Below, one piece after another: positions 42,077-51,232 of a stretch of DNA of 64,000 bases (within the stretch, counting starts at the first letter, position 1; each line of letters begins with the position of its first letter). The notes under the pieces are model-generated. The model did not search any database. It was given only the letters and a program-made list of their open reading frames with translations, and had not been told where the DNA came from. The stretch is from the NCBI GenBank assembly GCA_964424355.1, contig CAYRIO010000006.1, positions 98,611-162,610 of the forward strand, given 5' to 3'. A program made the position numbers and the translations under genes. Origin of the DNA: CAZEHS01 sp964424355 (GTDB lineage Bacteria; Bacillota; Clostridia; Peptostreptococcales; Acidaminobacteraceae).

Positions 42077-42576
42077 TTACCGGAAACGTACTGGCCCATA
42101 AGCTGCTGATCGATGCCCAGGAGATTGAGGACAATGTGTCCTGCCAGATCCCCGGCATCGAGTTCCAGACCTCGGACATTAAGGGTGCCGGCATCATGGG
42201 CACCATCAGCATGCCGATGATGGGCCAGATGAACAGCACAACATTTGCGGCCAACCTCAGGGCCGTGGCGAAAAAGGCGGCAGGTCTTGGCAAACTGGGC
42301 CTGCGGAACATCGAGCTGCGCTTTGCCCGGGATACCTACACATCAAACGGGGACCTGGTGACGGAAGGCACGAAGATTTTCATTTCCGGATTCCTGAAGA
42401 AGCTGGACCAGGGCAAGGTGGAGGCCGGGTCGGCGATGGACGGCAGCGTGGAGTGGGAGGTTGTCCGCATGCGCCAGGTGGTGGACGGCAAGGAAACCCT
42501 GCTGTGGGACAAGCAGAACTACATCTACAAGATCAACGGTCAGGATCAGCTGGCCAGCATCCGGGCCGTCCTTTAG
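42073..42576 (+). CDS. Major tail tube protein
   Basis: The 167-residue protein (VSCQIPGIEFQTSDIKGAG early, EWEVVRMRQVVDGKETLLWD late) resembles P2 gpFII tail tube. It stacks inside the sheath to form the DNA channel. The sheath-tube pair is coupled by ATGA. Confidence 0.87.
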   Translation: MITGNVLAHKLLIDAQEIEDNVSCQIPGIEFQTSDIKGAGIMGTISMPMMGQMNSTTFAANLRAVAKKAAGLGKLGLRNIELRFARDTYTSNGDLVTEGTKIFISGFLKKLDQGKVEAGSAMDGSVEWEVVRMRQVVDGKETLLWDKQNYIYKINGQDQLASIRAVL

Positions 42577-42602
42577 GGCGGCCTTTGATATGAGGAGGAG
42601 CC

Positions 42603-42908
42603 ATGGAAAATTTCAAACTGAATAAGCCCATCGACATCAACGGAGCTCAGGTAACTGAGCTGAAATACGACTTTGAGGAAATGACCGCCAAGGACAAGCT
42701 GGAGGCTGGTAAGCGGATGAAGAACGCCGGGTGCCAGGTTTCTGTGGACTCCCTTGACCCGGATTACCATGTATACCTCTTCGCCGCAGCTGTTCATAAG
42801 GCCGATCCGAGCATTGATTATCCGGATGTTCTCCGTATGAGTGCCCGGGACGCCGTTCGGGCAGGAGAATTGGCACAGCGTTTTTTCTTCTTGAGCATGG
42901 CGGTGTAA
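42603..42908 (+). CDS. Tail assembly chaperone, short form
   Basis: The 101-residue protein sits between the tube and tape-measure genes, like P2 gpE, and begins NFKLNKPIDINGAQVTEL. GAGGAGCC precedes the ATG. A slippery T-TTT-TTC lies near its 3' end (42881-42887), 22 bp before the stop, where a fraction of ribosomes should shift to -1. Confidence 0.8.
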   Translation: MENFKLNKPIDINGAQVTELKYDFEEMTAKDKLEAGKRMKNAGCQVSVDSLDPDYHVYLFAAAVHKADPSIDYPDVLRMSARDAVRAGELAQRFFFLSMAV

Positions 42909-43072
42909 CTCCGGACAGCGATCTCCTTAAAGCAGCGGCACAGATCAGTCTGGTGTCCAGCACAAGCATGAAAGATGCCCTTTGCGGGATGCCGATGTGG
43001 CTGCTTTGGGATTGCTACGACGTCGTAACTCAGGAAGCCGCAAGGATGAGGGGGGCGAACAGTGGCAAGTAG
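42603..43072 (+). CDS. Tail assembly chaperone, -1 frameshift long form
   Basis: A -1 shift at T-TTT-TTC (42881-42887) joins 95 codons of the short form to an open -1 frame of 61 codons. That frame runs through LLEHGGVTPDSDLLKAAAQ to MRGANSGK and stops at 43070-43072. The shifted frame has no stop codons and overlaps the tape-measure start by 11 bp. This equals the E/E+E' or lambda G/GT arrangement. The long form would recruit the tape measure and the short form the tube subunits. Confidence 0.8.
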
Positions 43073-44690
43073 AAATGAGATCAAAGCTCTGCTCACCCTG
43101 GCAGGTAAGGTGGATCCTTCCCTGCATCAGGCTCTGCTGAAGGCTACCGGAGAAACCAAAAGGGCCGCGGCAGAATCTGAAAAGCTCAACAAAATGGCAG
43201 CCGCCGGCGCGGGAATCGTTAAGGCAGCTGCCGCAACCTTTGCAGCAGGAGCCGCCGGATTGGGGCTGATGGCCAACAAGTCGATGCAGTCGGCGGATGA
43301 ACTGCTTGTGATGGGTGATAAAACAGGGCTGGCGGTAGAAAAGCTGCAGGAACTGCAGTACATCACCAGTCAGGTCGGTGGAAACCTTGAAACCCTGCCC
43401 AACGCAGCCAAGGCGCTGACCACTAAAATGGCAGCGGCCGCCGAAGGCACAAAAGCAGCAGCGGGAGCCTTCGAGCTGCTTGGCGTGAAGGTAAAGGACA
43501 GTAAGGGCAATCTGAGGGATCAGAGCGAAGTGTTCGGAGAAACCCTTCAGAAACTGGCCGGGATGCCCAACATAACCCAGCGGAACGCCCTGGCCTTTGA
43601 GCTGTTCGGAAAAGGCGCCGGGGAACTATTCCCGATACTCAATGCCGGATCAGAGGAAGTGGCGAGACTCACGGCCGAAGCCAACAAAATGGGCTTGGTG
43701 ATGAGCCGCGATACAGTGGATGGCCTGGACTCACTGGGCGATACCATCAGCAAGCTGCAGCAGGTGGGCATGGGCTTTATGAACCGGTTCCTGGGCCGTA
43801 TGGCTCCTGAGCTGCAGCCTTTGCTGGATCAACTGATCCTGCAGGCGCCGCTGATTGGAGAAAAGACTGCCAATGCATTCGACAAGCTTTCAAAAGGTGT
43901 CGGTTTCGTAGCAGACAATTCAGAAGTATTGGTGCCCTTGGTTACAGGGCTTGCAACCGGCCTTATGGCACTCAGAACCATTGAGACGGTGAACGGGTTA
44001 ATGGCGCTGTGGAAGACAAGCACCTTCGCCCAGACATTGGCCCAGGGCGGTCTGAATGCGGCGCTGATGGCGAATCCTTTAGGCTTGCTGGCCGCGGGAA
44101 TCGGACTTGCTGTTGCCGGCGGTGTGGCCCTGTACCAGAACTGGGATACCGTGAAGGTGAAGGCCATGGAGCTATGGCAGACCGCCGAGCAGTACATGCC
44201 ATTCCTGAAATACATGGCAGGGCCCATCGGGCAGGCGGTTGATGCCGGGGAGTACCTTATCCGTAACTGGGACGAAATCATGGCAAAGGCGCAGCAGCTA
44301 TGGGAAAAAGCGCAGAAATATGTGGCACCCATAGCGAAACTGCTGCAGGGGCCTACCCCGGCGGGCGCTGCTTATCAGTCTGCCCGGGATAAGAGCGATT
44401 CCCTTCAGAAATTTGCAAACGGCGGTATAGCTACTAAAGCCAGCATCTTCGGGGAAGCCGGGGCTGAGATGGCGATCCCACTGCAGCGCACACCGCGCAG
44501 CCTTGCCCTCTTGAACCAGACGGCTCAGATGCTGGGTTCGTCCGGAAACGGCGGCGTGGTGTACCACATTCAAGTTCCGATCACGGTTCAGGGAAATGCA
44601 GAGCCCTCAATGATCCAGAACATGGTCAGTGCAGTGGAAGCGGCAGTGGAACGGGTGCTGGAAGAGAAAGTGCGGGTGGCCTATGGGTAA
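43062..44690 (+). CDS. Tail tape measure protein
   Basis: The 542-residue protein sets tail length. It begins with an Ala/Lys-rich helical region, has hydrophobic segments around residues 45-70 and 285-355, and ends with a conserved ASIFGEAGAEMAIPL motif typical of tape measures. It is short, which predicts a tail of roughly 80 nm by the usual 0.15 nm per residue. Start GTG 43062 has GAGGGGGGC upstream. Confidence 0.88.
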   Translation: MASRNEIKALLTLAGKVDPSLHQALLKATGETKRAAAESEKLNKMAAAGAGIVKAAAATFAAGAAGLGLMANKSMQSADELLVMGDKTGLAVEKLQELQYITSQVGGNLETLPNAAKALTTKMAAAAEGTKAAAGAFELLGVKVKDSKGNLRDQSEVFGETLQKLAGMPNITQRNALAFELFGKGAGELFPILNAGSEEVARLTAEANKMGLVMSRDTVDGLDSLGDTISKLQQVGMGFMNRFLGRMAPELQPLLDQLILQAPLIGEKTANAFDKLSKGVGFVADNSEVLVPLVTGLATGLMALRTIETVNGLMALWKTSTFAQTLAQGGLNAALMANPLGLLAAGIGLAVAGGVALYQNWDTVKVKAMELWQTAEQYMPFLKYMAGPIGQAVDAGEYLIRNWDEIMAKAQQLWEKAQKYVAPIAKLLQGPTPAGAAYQSARDKSDSLQKFANGGIATKASIFGEAGAEMAIPLQRTPRSLALLNQTAQMLGSSGNGGVVYHIQVPITVQGNAEPSMIQNMVSAVEAAVERVLEEKVRVAYG

Positions 44691-44913
44691 AATCATCAAC
44701 CGAACAGAAACAAGGATTATTTACCAAACCAGCGAGGGCGATACGTTTGACAGTATCGCCCTCGGCTTTTACAACGACGAATTCCAGGCCAGCGGACTGA
44801 TGAACGCCAACCCCCGGCATATCGGAACCATCCGGTTCGGCGCAGGGGTTGAGCTGGTGATACCCATTATCGAAGCGGCTGCGGCTGACACCGTGGCGCC
44901 GTGGATGAGGTGA
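44683..44913 (+). CDS. Tail protein X (LysM-like)
   Basis: The 76-residue protein has the LysM-like pattern of P2 gpX: YQTSEGDTFDSIALGFYNDE and GVELVIPI. It links tube end and hub. ATG 44683 lies inside the end of the tape-measure gene; the longer frame to 44629 is shadow sequence. Confidence 0.8.
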   Translation: MGKIINRTETRIIYQTSEGDTFDSIALGFYNDEFQASGLMNANPRHIGTIRFGAGVELVIPIIEAAAADTVAPWMR

Positions 44914-44917
44914 TGCT

Positions 44918-45826
44918 GTGATCTTTGAATATAACGGCGTGAATATAACCGATCGGGTGGATCTGCTGCAGGCGGACTTTGACGATGTGGCCGGGGGATC
45001 CCTGGACAGGGTGACAGTGACTGCGGCGGATCCGCAGAAGCTGTGGAGCCAGTGGAAACCTAAAAAGGACGACACCCTCCGGATTGCCCGGGACGGCATC
45101 GATTCCGGAATCCACTATATCGACGACATCGAACTGAGTCGGGGACGGATCACGCTGAGGGCACTGCCGGTGAAGCAGTCCGCTAAGACCCCGGAGAACC
45201 GGGCGTGGGAGAACATCACGCTGCTGCAGCTTGCGGGGGAAACAGCTAAAAGGCTGGGCCTGGCCTTAACCGTTCACGGGGCACCAAATCCCAGTTACCA
45301 GCGCCTCGACCAGATTCAGAGTTCAGACCTGGCCTTTCTGACCGAACGCTGTGCGCTTGAAAGCACAGCAGTGAAAGTCCATGGCGGTCAGCTGATCCTC
45401 ATCGGGGAGCCTGCGATGGAGCAAAGCGGCCTGGCGGTACTGGTAAATCTGGGCGATGTGGATGGTGATCCCTCCTACCGGGACAAGACCACGGGCTTAA
45501 AAGGCGGCTGCCGGATCAGCTACCAAGGAATCATCGGCGAAGCGGCTGCGCCCATCTCCGGACCCTGGCTCATTGTGGAGCACCTGCCGGTTTTCTCTGC
45601 GGGGGAAGCCTTGCGGTTTTCAAAAGGGCTGCTGCGGCAGGAGAACAAGCTGGGCTGCACGGCGGGGATTGTTCTGAGAAAGATCGGCGGGATTACCGCC
45701 GGTACCCGGGCCGAACTGAAGGGTTTCGGGCTTCCGGACGGTGCCTGGTTTACCCACCGGGCGGTGCATCAGATGGTGCAGCAGCACACGGCCCTGACCC
45801 TGAGGCGCCCGTTGGAGGGTTACTGA
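44918..45826 (+). CDS. Late control protein D-like tail hub
   Basis: The 302-residue protein resembles P2 gpD / T4 gp27-type hubs (PF05954). It shows MIFEYNGVNITDRVDLLQAD, then WENITLLQLAGETAKRLGL and LDQIQSSDLAFLTERCALE. The hub joins the tail tube to the spike at the baseplate centre. GTG start with GATGAGGTGATG upstream. It overlaps the next gene by TGATG. Confidence 0.85.
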   Translation: MIFEYNGVNITDRVDLLQADFDDVAGGSLDRVTVTAADPQKLWSQWKPKKDDTLRIARDGIDSGIHYIDDIELSRGRITLRALPVKQSAKTPENRAWENITLLQLAGETAKRLGLALTVHGAPNPSYQRLDQIQSSDLAFLTERCALESTAVKVHGGQLILIGEPAMEQSGLAVLVNLGDVDGDPSYRDKTTGLKGGCRISYQGIIGEAAAPISGPWLIVEHLPVFSAGEALRFSKGLLRQENKLGCTAGIVLRKIGGITAGTRAELKGFGLPDGAWFTHRAVHQMVQQHTALTLRRPLEGY

Positions 45827-46026
45827 TGCGAAAAGGAAATGTAACGGCCTATGATATCGGCACCGGACGGTACCGGGTGACCTTTCCGGACCACGGCAAT
45901 GTAGTGAGCCCCTGGATTGTCCGGGCAAGTCATGTGGGCGGCCTGGAAATAGGCAGCACGGTGGCCGTGGCGCTGTTCGCCCATGGGATGGACGGTGCCG
46001 TGATTATGGCCCGGATAGAGGAGTGA
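45826..46026 (+). CDS. Short baseplate spike-type OB protein
   Basis: The 66 residues look like one small OB-fold module (YRVTFPDHGNVVSPWIVRA, GSTVAVALFAHGMDGAVI), as in the N-terminal half of gpV-type spikes. No spike helix is present, so the tip may be formed by another protein. Confidence 0.6.
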   Translation: MRKGNVTAYDIGTGRYRVTFPDHGNVVSPWIVRASHVGGLEIGSTVAVALFAHGMDGAVIMARIEE

Positions 46027-46030
46027 TGGG

Positions 46031-46546
46031 ATGATACTGGCCGTATTCGGCAGCAGAGTGTTTGAAATAAGGCCCGGAAAGATTCTCACCTTCGACGGCC
46101 TTCAGTACGGCAGCAGTCTGGCCACGGAAAAACAGGATGCGGATGGCAAGAAGCCTTCCACCTACATCAAGGGCCCCGGGCTCGACTCCCTGGCGCTCTC
46201 AGTGCCGGTGAAGCTGCAGGCCGGGCCGGACCCTATGGCTGAGCTGGAGGGCTGGCGGTCCGTGATGCATGCTGCGCTGCCCGAATACCTGGTCATCGGC
46301 GGCCGCCCCTTCGGGCAGAACCGGTGGCTGATGATCGATGTGCAGATGGCGGATACGGAATACGACGGATCCGCCAAGCTGACGGCCTGCACACTGAACC
46401 TGAAATTTGAGGAGTATGTGCGGCCCGGAAGTGCCCCAGCAGTGTCATCCTCAGCTGCAAAAGGCATCAAGAGTAAAAGCGGCAACCCGGCTCCGGTCAT
46501 TATGAGCGCGGCAGAAAAAGAAAGCCTGAAAAGCGGGGGTTGGTGA
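46031..46546 (+). CDS. gpU-like tail protein
   Basis: The 171-residue protein resembles P2 gpU: FEIRPGKILTFDGLQYGSS, GPGLDSLALSVPV, and ending in TLNLKFEEYV before a disordered Ser/Ala/Lys tail. It is needed for tail completion or baseplate assembly. The gene order (after D) differs from P2. Confidence 0.7.
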   Translation: MILAVFGSRVFEIRPGKILTFDGLQYGSSLATEKQDADGKKPSTYIKGPGLDSLALSVPVKLQAGPDPMAELEGWRSVMHAALPEYLVIGGRPFGQNRWLMIDVQMADTEYDGSAKLTACTLNLKFEEYVRPGSAPAVSSSAAKGIKSKSGNPAPVIMSAAEKESLKSGGW

Positions 46547-46548
46547 TC

Positions 46549-46854
46549 ATGCAGTACACACTCAGCACAGCAGACAGTTCACCCTTGGACTGGAACGCTT
46601 CAGGTGATGCCCGAATCGTCCAGAATGTGCGGAACCTTATCCGAACGTGGCGCTATGAGGTGGCCTTTGATAGGACACGCGGTGTGGACCCGGCCATTCT
46701 TGACAGGCCAGCCCCTGAAGCGGCGGCCCGGTACACCGCAGAAGTGGCCCGGCTGATCCGTGACTATGAACCCAGGGCAACGCTGGTCTCTTGTGAATGG
46801 ACCGGGCTTGACGATGAAGGACAATTAATCTTCCAGGTGGTGATTGAGATATGA
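46549..46854 (+). CDS. gp25/gpW-like baseplate wedge protein
   Basis: The 101-residue protein fits the gp25 family of wedge components, with VQNVRNLIRTWRYEVAFDRTRGVDP and a late RDYEPRATLVSC. ATG 46549 has AAGCGGGGG upstream. It overlaps the next gene by ATGA. Confidence 0.8.
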   Translation: MQYTLSTADSSPLDWNASGDARIVQNVRNLIRTWRYEVAFDRTRGVDPAILDRPAPEAAARYTAEVARLIRDYEPRATLVSCEWTGLDDEGQLIFQVVIEI

Positions 46855-47975
46855 GTTATACCTTCGTAACAGGCGATGCTAAAGCTATCTACGAGGATCT
46901 GATACGGCAGATGGAAACCGCGCTGGATACGACGCTTTACCCGGGGGATGAGCGGCGCATCTTCCTCGAGCAGCTGGCACTAGTTGTGATGGGCATCAAG
47001 GGGAAAATTAACGATGCCGCCAACCAGAATCTGCTCAGGTATGCCCGAGACGAGCTGCTGGATCTGATGGGCGAATATGCTCAGACGCCCCGGCTTCTGG
47101 CCATGATGGCCGGAACGATCCTGCGTTTTACGCTGGCTTCCGCCCGCGGAACCAACACCATCATTGAAGCCGGTACCAGGGCAACGCCGGACGGAAAAGT
47201 GTTCTTCACCACGAAACAGGCACTGACCATCACAGCCGGCAGCCTTTACGGAGATGCCCCCGCTGAAGCAATAGAAGCCGGGGCTGCCATGAACGACTAT
47301 GTGCCCGGACAGATCAACATCCTCGTGGATCCGATCCCCTATGTGGCATCAGTCAGCAATACCACCGCTTCCTCAGGGGGAGCCGACAGGGAACCGGACG
47401 ACGACGGCGTGAACGTGTGGTCCGGTTACCGGGGCCGCATCCGGGACAGTGCCGGCAGCGTTTCAACAGCCGGCCATGAGGACGGCTATAAATATCATGC
47501 AAAGAGTGCCAACAGCGGCATTTCAAGTGTGGCGGTCACCTCGCCGGCTGCCTGCCAGGTAAAGATTACGGTCCTGATGCAGGGCGGGGAACTGCCGGGA
47601 CAGACGGTCCTGGATCAGGTGCTGGCAGCCTGCAGCGGGAAGAAGGTACGCCCCCTGACTGATCAGGTGACGGCGGCGGCTCCCGGTACAGTGGCAGCTG
47701 ATATTGACCTGAGCTATATGATCGATACAGCCGATGCGCAGCGGGAAGCAGCCATCCGGTCAGCCGTGGAAGACTCCGGTGGCGCCGTGGATCAGTACAG
47801 GGCATGGCAGGTGGCGGAGCTCGGCCGGGCCATCAATCCGGACCAGCTGAAGAAACTGGTGCTGAATGCCGGAGCCACTCGGGCCATCATCACCAGTCCG
47901 GTTTATACCGCCATCGAAAATGATGAGGTGGCTGTGATCGGCACAGTAACCGTCGCTTACAGCGGCCTGGAATAG
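46851..47975 (+). CDS. Baseplate assembly protein J
   Basis: This 374-residue wedge protein matches the gpJ/Mu gp47 family (PF04865). It has NDAANQNLLRYARDELLDLMGE near the start, a beta-rich core with TIIEAGTRATPDGKVFFTT, and the conserved end NAGATRAIITSPVYTAIENDEVA. It forms the baseplate wedge together with the gp25-like and I-like proteins. Confidence 0.9.
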   Translation: MSYTFVTGDAKAIYEDLIRQMETALDTTLYPGDERRIFLEQLALVVMGIKGKINDAANQNLLRYARDELLDLMGEYAQTPRLLAMMAGTILRFTLASARGTNTIIEAGTRATPDGKVFFTTKQALTITAGSLYGDAPAEAIEAGAAMNDYVPGQINILVDPIPYVASVSNTTASSGGADREPDDDGVNVWSGYRGRIRDSAGSVSTAGHEDGYKYHAKSANSGISSVAVTSPAACQVKITVLMQGGELPGQTVLDQVLAACSGKKVRPLTDQVTAAAPGTVAADIDLSYMIDTADAQREAAIRSAVEDSGGAVDQYRAWQVAELGRAINPDQLKKLVLNAGATRAIITSPVYTAIENDEVAVIGTVTVAYSGLE

Positions 47976-47983
47976 GAGGGACC

Positions 47984-48544
47984 ATGGATATATCAAATAT
48001 TGATCTCTTCTCGCTGCAGACCCAGGCGATGAAGGCAGACCCGACCACCCAAGCCCTGTGCCAGATATTGAACAGTTACCTGGCACAGGCGGCAGAGGAT
48101 GCCGGGCTGGTTGTGATCCTTCAGCGGGTGGACAGCCTTCCGGAAGCGGTGCTGGACGAACTGGCCGTGCAGCTGCATATCGAATGGTACGACGCCACGG
48201 CCCCCATCGCTGTGAAACGGGCACTGATCAAAAGCAGCCGCATCGTCCACAGCCTCCTGGGAACGCCGTTTGCAGTGGAGCAGGTCGTGAAGGATTACTT
48301 CGGCGACGGCAAGGTCGAGGAGTGGTTTGAATACGGCGGCGATCCCGGATACTTCCGGGTCCTCACGGCAAACAGCGCCGTCACCGGCGACCAGGCCACC
48401 CGCTTCGCCTTGGCGGTGGAAGGTGTTAAGAATAAGCGGTCTGTCCTGGAGGCCGTCATCATCACGTTGATGGCGGAGCTGCAGTTTTACCGGGGATGCG
48501 TACTGCATACCGGCGACACAATAACGATAAGGCAGGTGGGATAA
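47984..48544 (+). CDS. Tail protein I
   Basis: The 186-residue protein matches the P2 gpI family, with the diagnostic VLDELAVQLHIEWYDATAPI and KSSRIVHSLLGTPFAVEQVV. It connects baseplate wedges to the fibres. ATG with AGGAGG upstream. Its stop overlaps the fibre start. Confidence 0.88.
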   Translation: MDISNIDLFSLQTQAMKADPTTQALCQILNSYLAQAAEDAGLVVILQRVDSLPEAVLDELAVQLHIEWYDATAPIAVKRALIKSSRIVHSLLGTPFAVEQVVKDYFGDGKVEEWFEYGGDPGYFRVLTANSAVTGDQATRFALAVEGVKNKRSVLEAVIITLMAELQFYRGCVLHTGDTITIRQVG

Positions 48545-50247
48545 TGAGCTTCCCTGGCGGGATTCAATTTACAAACAGCGGTTTTCTTCTCAGCTCAAAG
48601 ACCCTTATCGGCAAGCAGGTAGTATTTACCCGCCTGGCTGTGGGGGATGGCGAGCTGGGCGGGCAGTCACCGCTGGAACTGACGGGCCTCATCCATGAGG
48701 TGGAGACAATAGAGATCAATAAACTGCAGGTCATGAGCGATACTGAGGCCGTTGTCGGCGGCCCATTCACAAATCAAGGACTTGCCACGGGCTTCTGGTG
48801 GCGGGAGATAGGTCTCTATGCAACGGATCCGGATACGCTGGCAGAAAAGCTCTACTGCTACGGCAATGCCGGCGCTCTGGCTGATTACATCCCGGCCGGG
48901 GGCGGGGCTGAAATCCTTGAAAAGCAGACTGATATCTGGATTATGGCTTCGGCGACAGCTAATATTGCTGCGGAAATTAACAGTTCCCTGGTGTATGCCT
49001 CAGCCCAAGACCTGACGGATCACGTGGGAGATGGGGCGGCGCATGGGGCGACGGTGGCGGCCACTGGCGGGAAGATCATGCTGAGGGATGCCAATGGCCG
49101 GGCGAAGGTGGCAGATCCGATAGATAATCTGGATGCAGTGAATAAGCAGACGCTTACTACTGCCATGGCTCTGGCCATTCCCAAAGGGACGAATAGTTCC
49201 GGAACAGATGCCTATGTGCTCACGCTTTCGGGAATCACCGCTTATACAGACAACTTATTGGTGTTGATGCGGACATCCATTGCCAATACTGGCCCTGCAA
49301 GCCTTGAAATCAACGGCCTGGGTGCAAAACCGATAAGGACATTCAAGGCCGGGGTCGATGCTGATATCAGCACAGGTGAGATTCCGGCAAACAGTCAGGT
49401 GTTGCTATGCTACTCCTCGACAGCGGTTTCAGGGGCAGGGGGATTCGTGAGCCTGAACATCCGGGATGCGGATTTGCTGGATGGGCAGCATGGGAGCTAT
49501 TACATGCCTGCGGCTTCTGCAGCAGGTTTTGCTAAAACAGCGGGCTATAAAACGGCTGCGGAAATCAATGCCCACACACTTGAAACTGGCTTCTACGAAG
49601 TGACGGACACTGTAGCGGCGACATTGGGGTTGCCAACCTCCTACTACCACATTATGAACATGCACCATATCGACAATAATGGGTTCACCACCCAGATAGC
49701 TTATCCGCTGAACAATGCCACGGGAGAAGTCTACATCCGTTATTCTGCCGGAACCACATGGGGATCGTGGAAGAAAATCTGGACATCTGATAATCTCAGG
49801 GCTACAAACGGTTATCTTGAATATTTAAGTGGAGGGGCGTGGACACCAGTGGGACTAATAATAACTAAACCTAGAACGGCAGATATTAAACAAAACCCGG
49901 CCACACAAAACACATGGTATCCATTAGTCAATGCAACTGGGAAAGGTGAATTGAGCAGGGTTGAAGTTATTGCCTACTTAACGTCAACATTTGCTTCCGC
50001 CACCGACTCAGAAATCCAATTAATTGTCGACGGTGTTACAAACACATTGCCAAGTGCTGACATAGCGAGTGGCGAACAGTATACCCGAGGCGCATCGATG
50101 CTTCATAGTTCATCCGGCGGGACTCGATCGAGCGTTTTTAGCTATTTACAAACGACTACCTTTCTGAGTAGTTTACAGGTAAATGTAAGGTGTGTTGCAT
50201 CAGGCGTAACTTGGCTTAATGCATCTGCGGACTTTGGACTTGTTTAA
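48544..50247 (+). CDS. Tail fibre protein
   Basis: The 567-residue fibre has the N-terminal attachment domain of Mu/P2-type fibres (SFPGGIQFTNSGFLLSSKTLIG). Shaft repeats (LRDANGRAKVADPIDNLDAVN) and a receptor-binding region with TGFYEVTDT and a WGSWKKIWTSDN knob follow. After about residue 416 base composition turns markedly AT-rich, which suggests a swapped tip. ATG 48544 overlaps the gpI stop. Confidence 0.85.
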   Translation: MSFPGGIQFTNSGFLLSSKTLIGKQVVFTRLAVGDGELGGQSPLELTGLIHEVETIEINKLQVMSDTEAVVGGPFTNQGLATGFWWREIGLYATDPDTLAEKLYCYGNAGALADYIPAGGGAEILEKQTDIWIMASATANIAAEINSSLVYASAQDLTDHVGDGAAHGATVAATGGKIMLRDANGRAKVADPIDNLDAVNKQTLTTAMALAIPKGTNSSGTDAYVLTLSGITAYTDNLLVLMRTSIANTGPASLEINGLGAKPIRTFKAGVDADISTGEIPANSQVLLCYSSTAVSGAGGFVSLNIRDADLLDGQHGSYYMPAASAAGFAKTAGYKTAAEINAHTLETGFYEVTDTVAATLGLPTSYYHIMNMHHIDNNGFTTQIAYPLNNATGEVYIRYSAGTTWGSWKKIWTSDNLRATNGYLEYLSGGAWTPVGLIITKPRTADIKQNPATQNTWYPLVNATGKGELSRVEVIAYLTSTFASATDSEIQLIVDGVTNTLPSADIASGEQYTRGASMLHSSSGGTRSSVFSYLQTTTFLSSLQVNVRCVASGVTWLNASADFGLV

Positions 50248-50258
50248 GGGGTGGTGTC

Positions 50259-50798
50259 ATGTTCAAAATAGAGAATCAGCAAATCTATAGGCAAGAAAAA
50301 GGCGAGAGTTACGAAATCTGGTTACCTTCAGGCCCTGAATATAGAGTAACCACAGCAACAGGTGTGAACGCGTGGGACCGCTTCGACACTGAAACCGGCG
50401 CTTACATTCCGGCACCGGAACACACTGCACCGTTTCCCGGAGAGCCGTCCACCCTCGAAGAAGCTAAATCCAGTAAAATGACCGAACTGAACGAAGCCTG
50501 CCGGCAAGCTATCGAGGCAGGCTTCATCTATGACGGCCATCTGTTCAAGTCCGCCGTCGATCCGGACCAGACCAACATTGCCCTGGCCGGACTTCAGTTT
50601 CTGATGGATACATCGGCAACGCTTCCGTGGGAGACGGCTGACAACAGCGCCATCATCACGCTGACTGCCAGCACCTTCCCACTGTTCGCGACAGCGTTCG
50701 GAACCCACAAGATGGCCCAGCAGGTAAAGGTGGCACAGCTTAAAGCCCAGGTGCCGCTTGCCGCTACGATGGAAGAGGTGGCAGGCATCGTATGGTAG
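50259..50798 (+). CDS. DUF4376 fibre-associated protein
   Basis: The 179-residue protein follows the fibre gene like a fibre-assembly protein. The C-terminal part carries the DUF4376 pattern: ACRQAIEAGFIYDGHLF, a middle DQTNIALAGLQFL and a late ITLTASTFPLFATAFGTHK. It probably aids fibre assembly or forms part of the tip. Confidence 0.75.
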   Translation: MFKIENQQIYRQEKGESYEIWLPSGPEYRVTTATGVNAWDRFDTETGAYIPAPEHTAPFPGEPSTLEEAKSSKMTELNEACRQAIEAGFIYDGHLFKSAVDPDQTNIALAGLQFLMDTSATLPWETADNSAIITLTASTFPLFATAFGTHKMAQQVKVAQLKAQVPLAATMEEVAGIVW

Positions 50799-51229
50799 GC
50801 ATTATCTTTTACCGTGGACGCGATCCGCTGGCCCGGGTGATCCGGTGGTGGACCGGCGGCAGGTTCAGCCACTGCGGGATTCTTCTGTGGCGCTGCCTGG
50901 TGATCGACATTGACGGGATCCACGGCGTTCGGGCAAGGTTCGATCCCTGGCAGCAGGGGGATATCACGGTCATACCGATTGACCGGGATCCCGCCGAGCT
51001 TCTGCTGAAACTCTACATGAGCCGGTGGGTGAAGTACAGCTGGCGTGAGGGGCTCCGAAAGAGGCTGCCGTGGATCGGTGACGACGGGCTTCGCTGGAAC
51101 TGCGCCGAGATGGTCTATGATGTGCTTTTCCCGGGCGGGACTGAGCAGTGCCTTTATCCGGATGATGTCTATGAGATTCTGACAGCCTCACCGGATCCGG
51201 CGGTGGGTGATACTTTAACAGGATGGTGA
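50792..51229 (+). CDS. Permuted papain-like (NlpC/P60-type) cysteine hydrolase
   Basis: The 145-residue protein shows the circularly permuted NlpC/P60 order, with His in FSHCGILLW near residue 29 before Cys in WNCAEMVYD near residue 109. It has no signal peptide. In phages such enzymes cut peptidoglycan or lipid amides, so it may help entry or lysis. It lies between fibre and lysis genes and overlaps the DUF4376 gene. Confidence 0.65.
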   Translation: MVGIIFYRGRDPLARVIRWWTGGRFSHCGILLWRCLVIDIDGIHGVRARFDPWQQGDITVIPIDRDPAELLLKLYMSRWVKYSWREGLRKRLPWIGDDGLRWNCAEMVYDVLFPGGTEQCLYPDDVYEILTASPDPAVGDTLTGW

Positions 51230-51232
51230 CCA

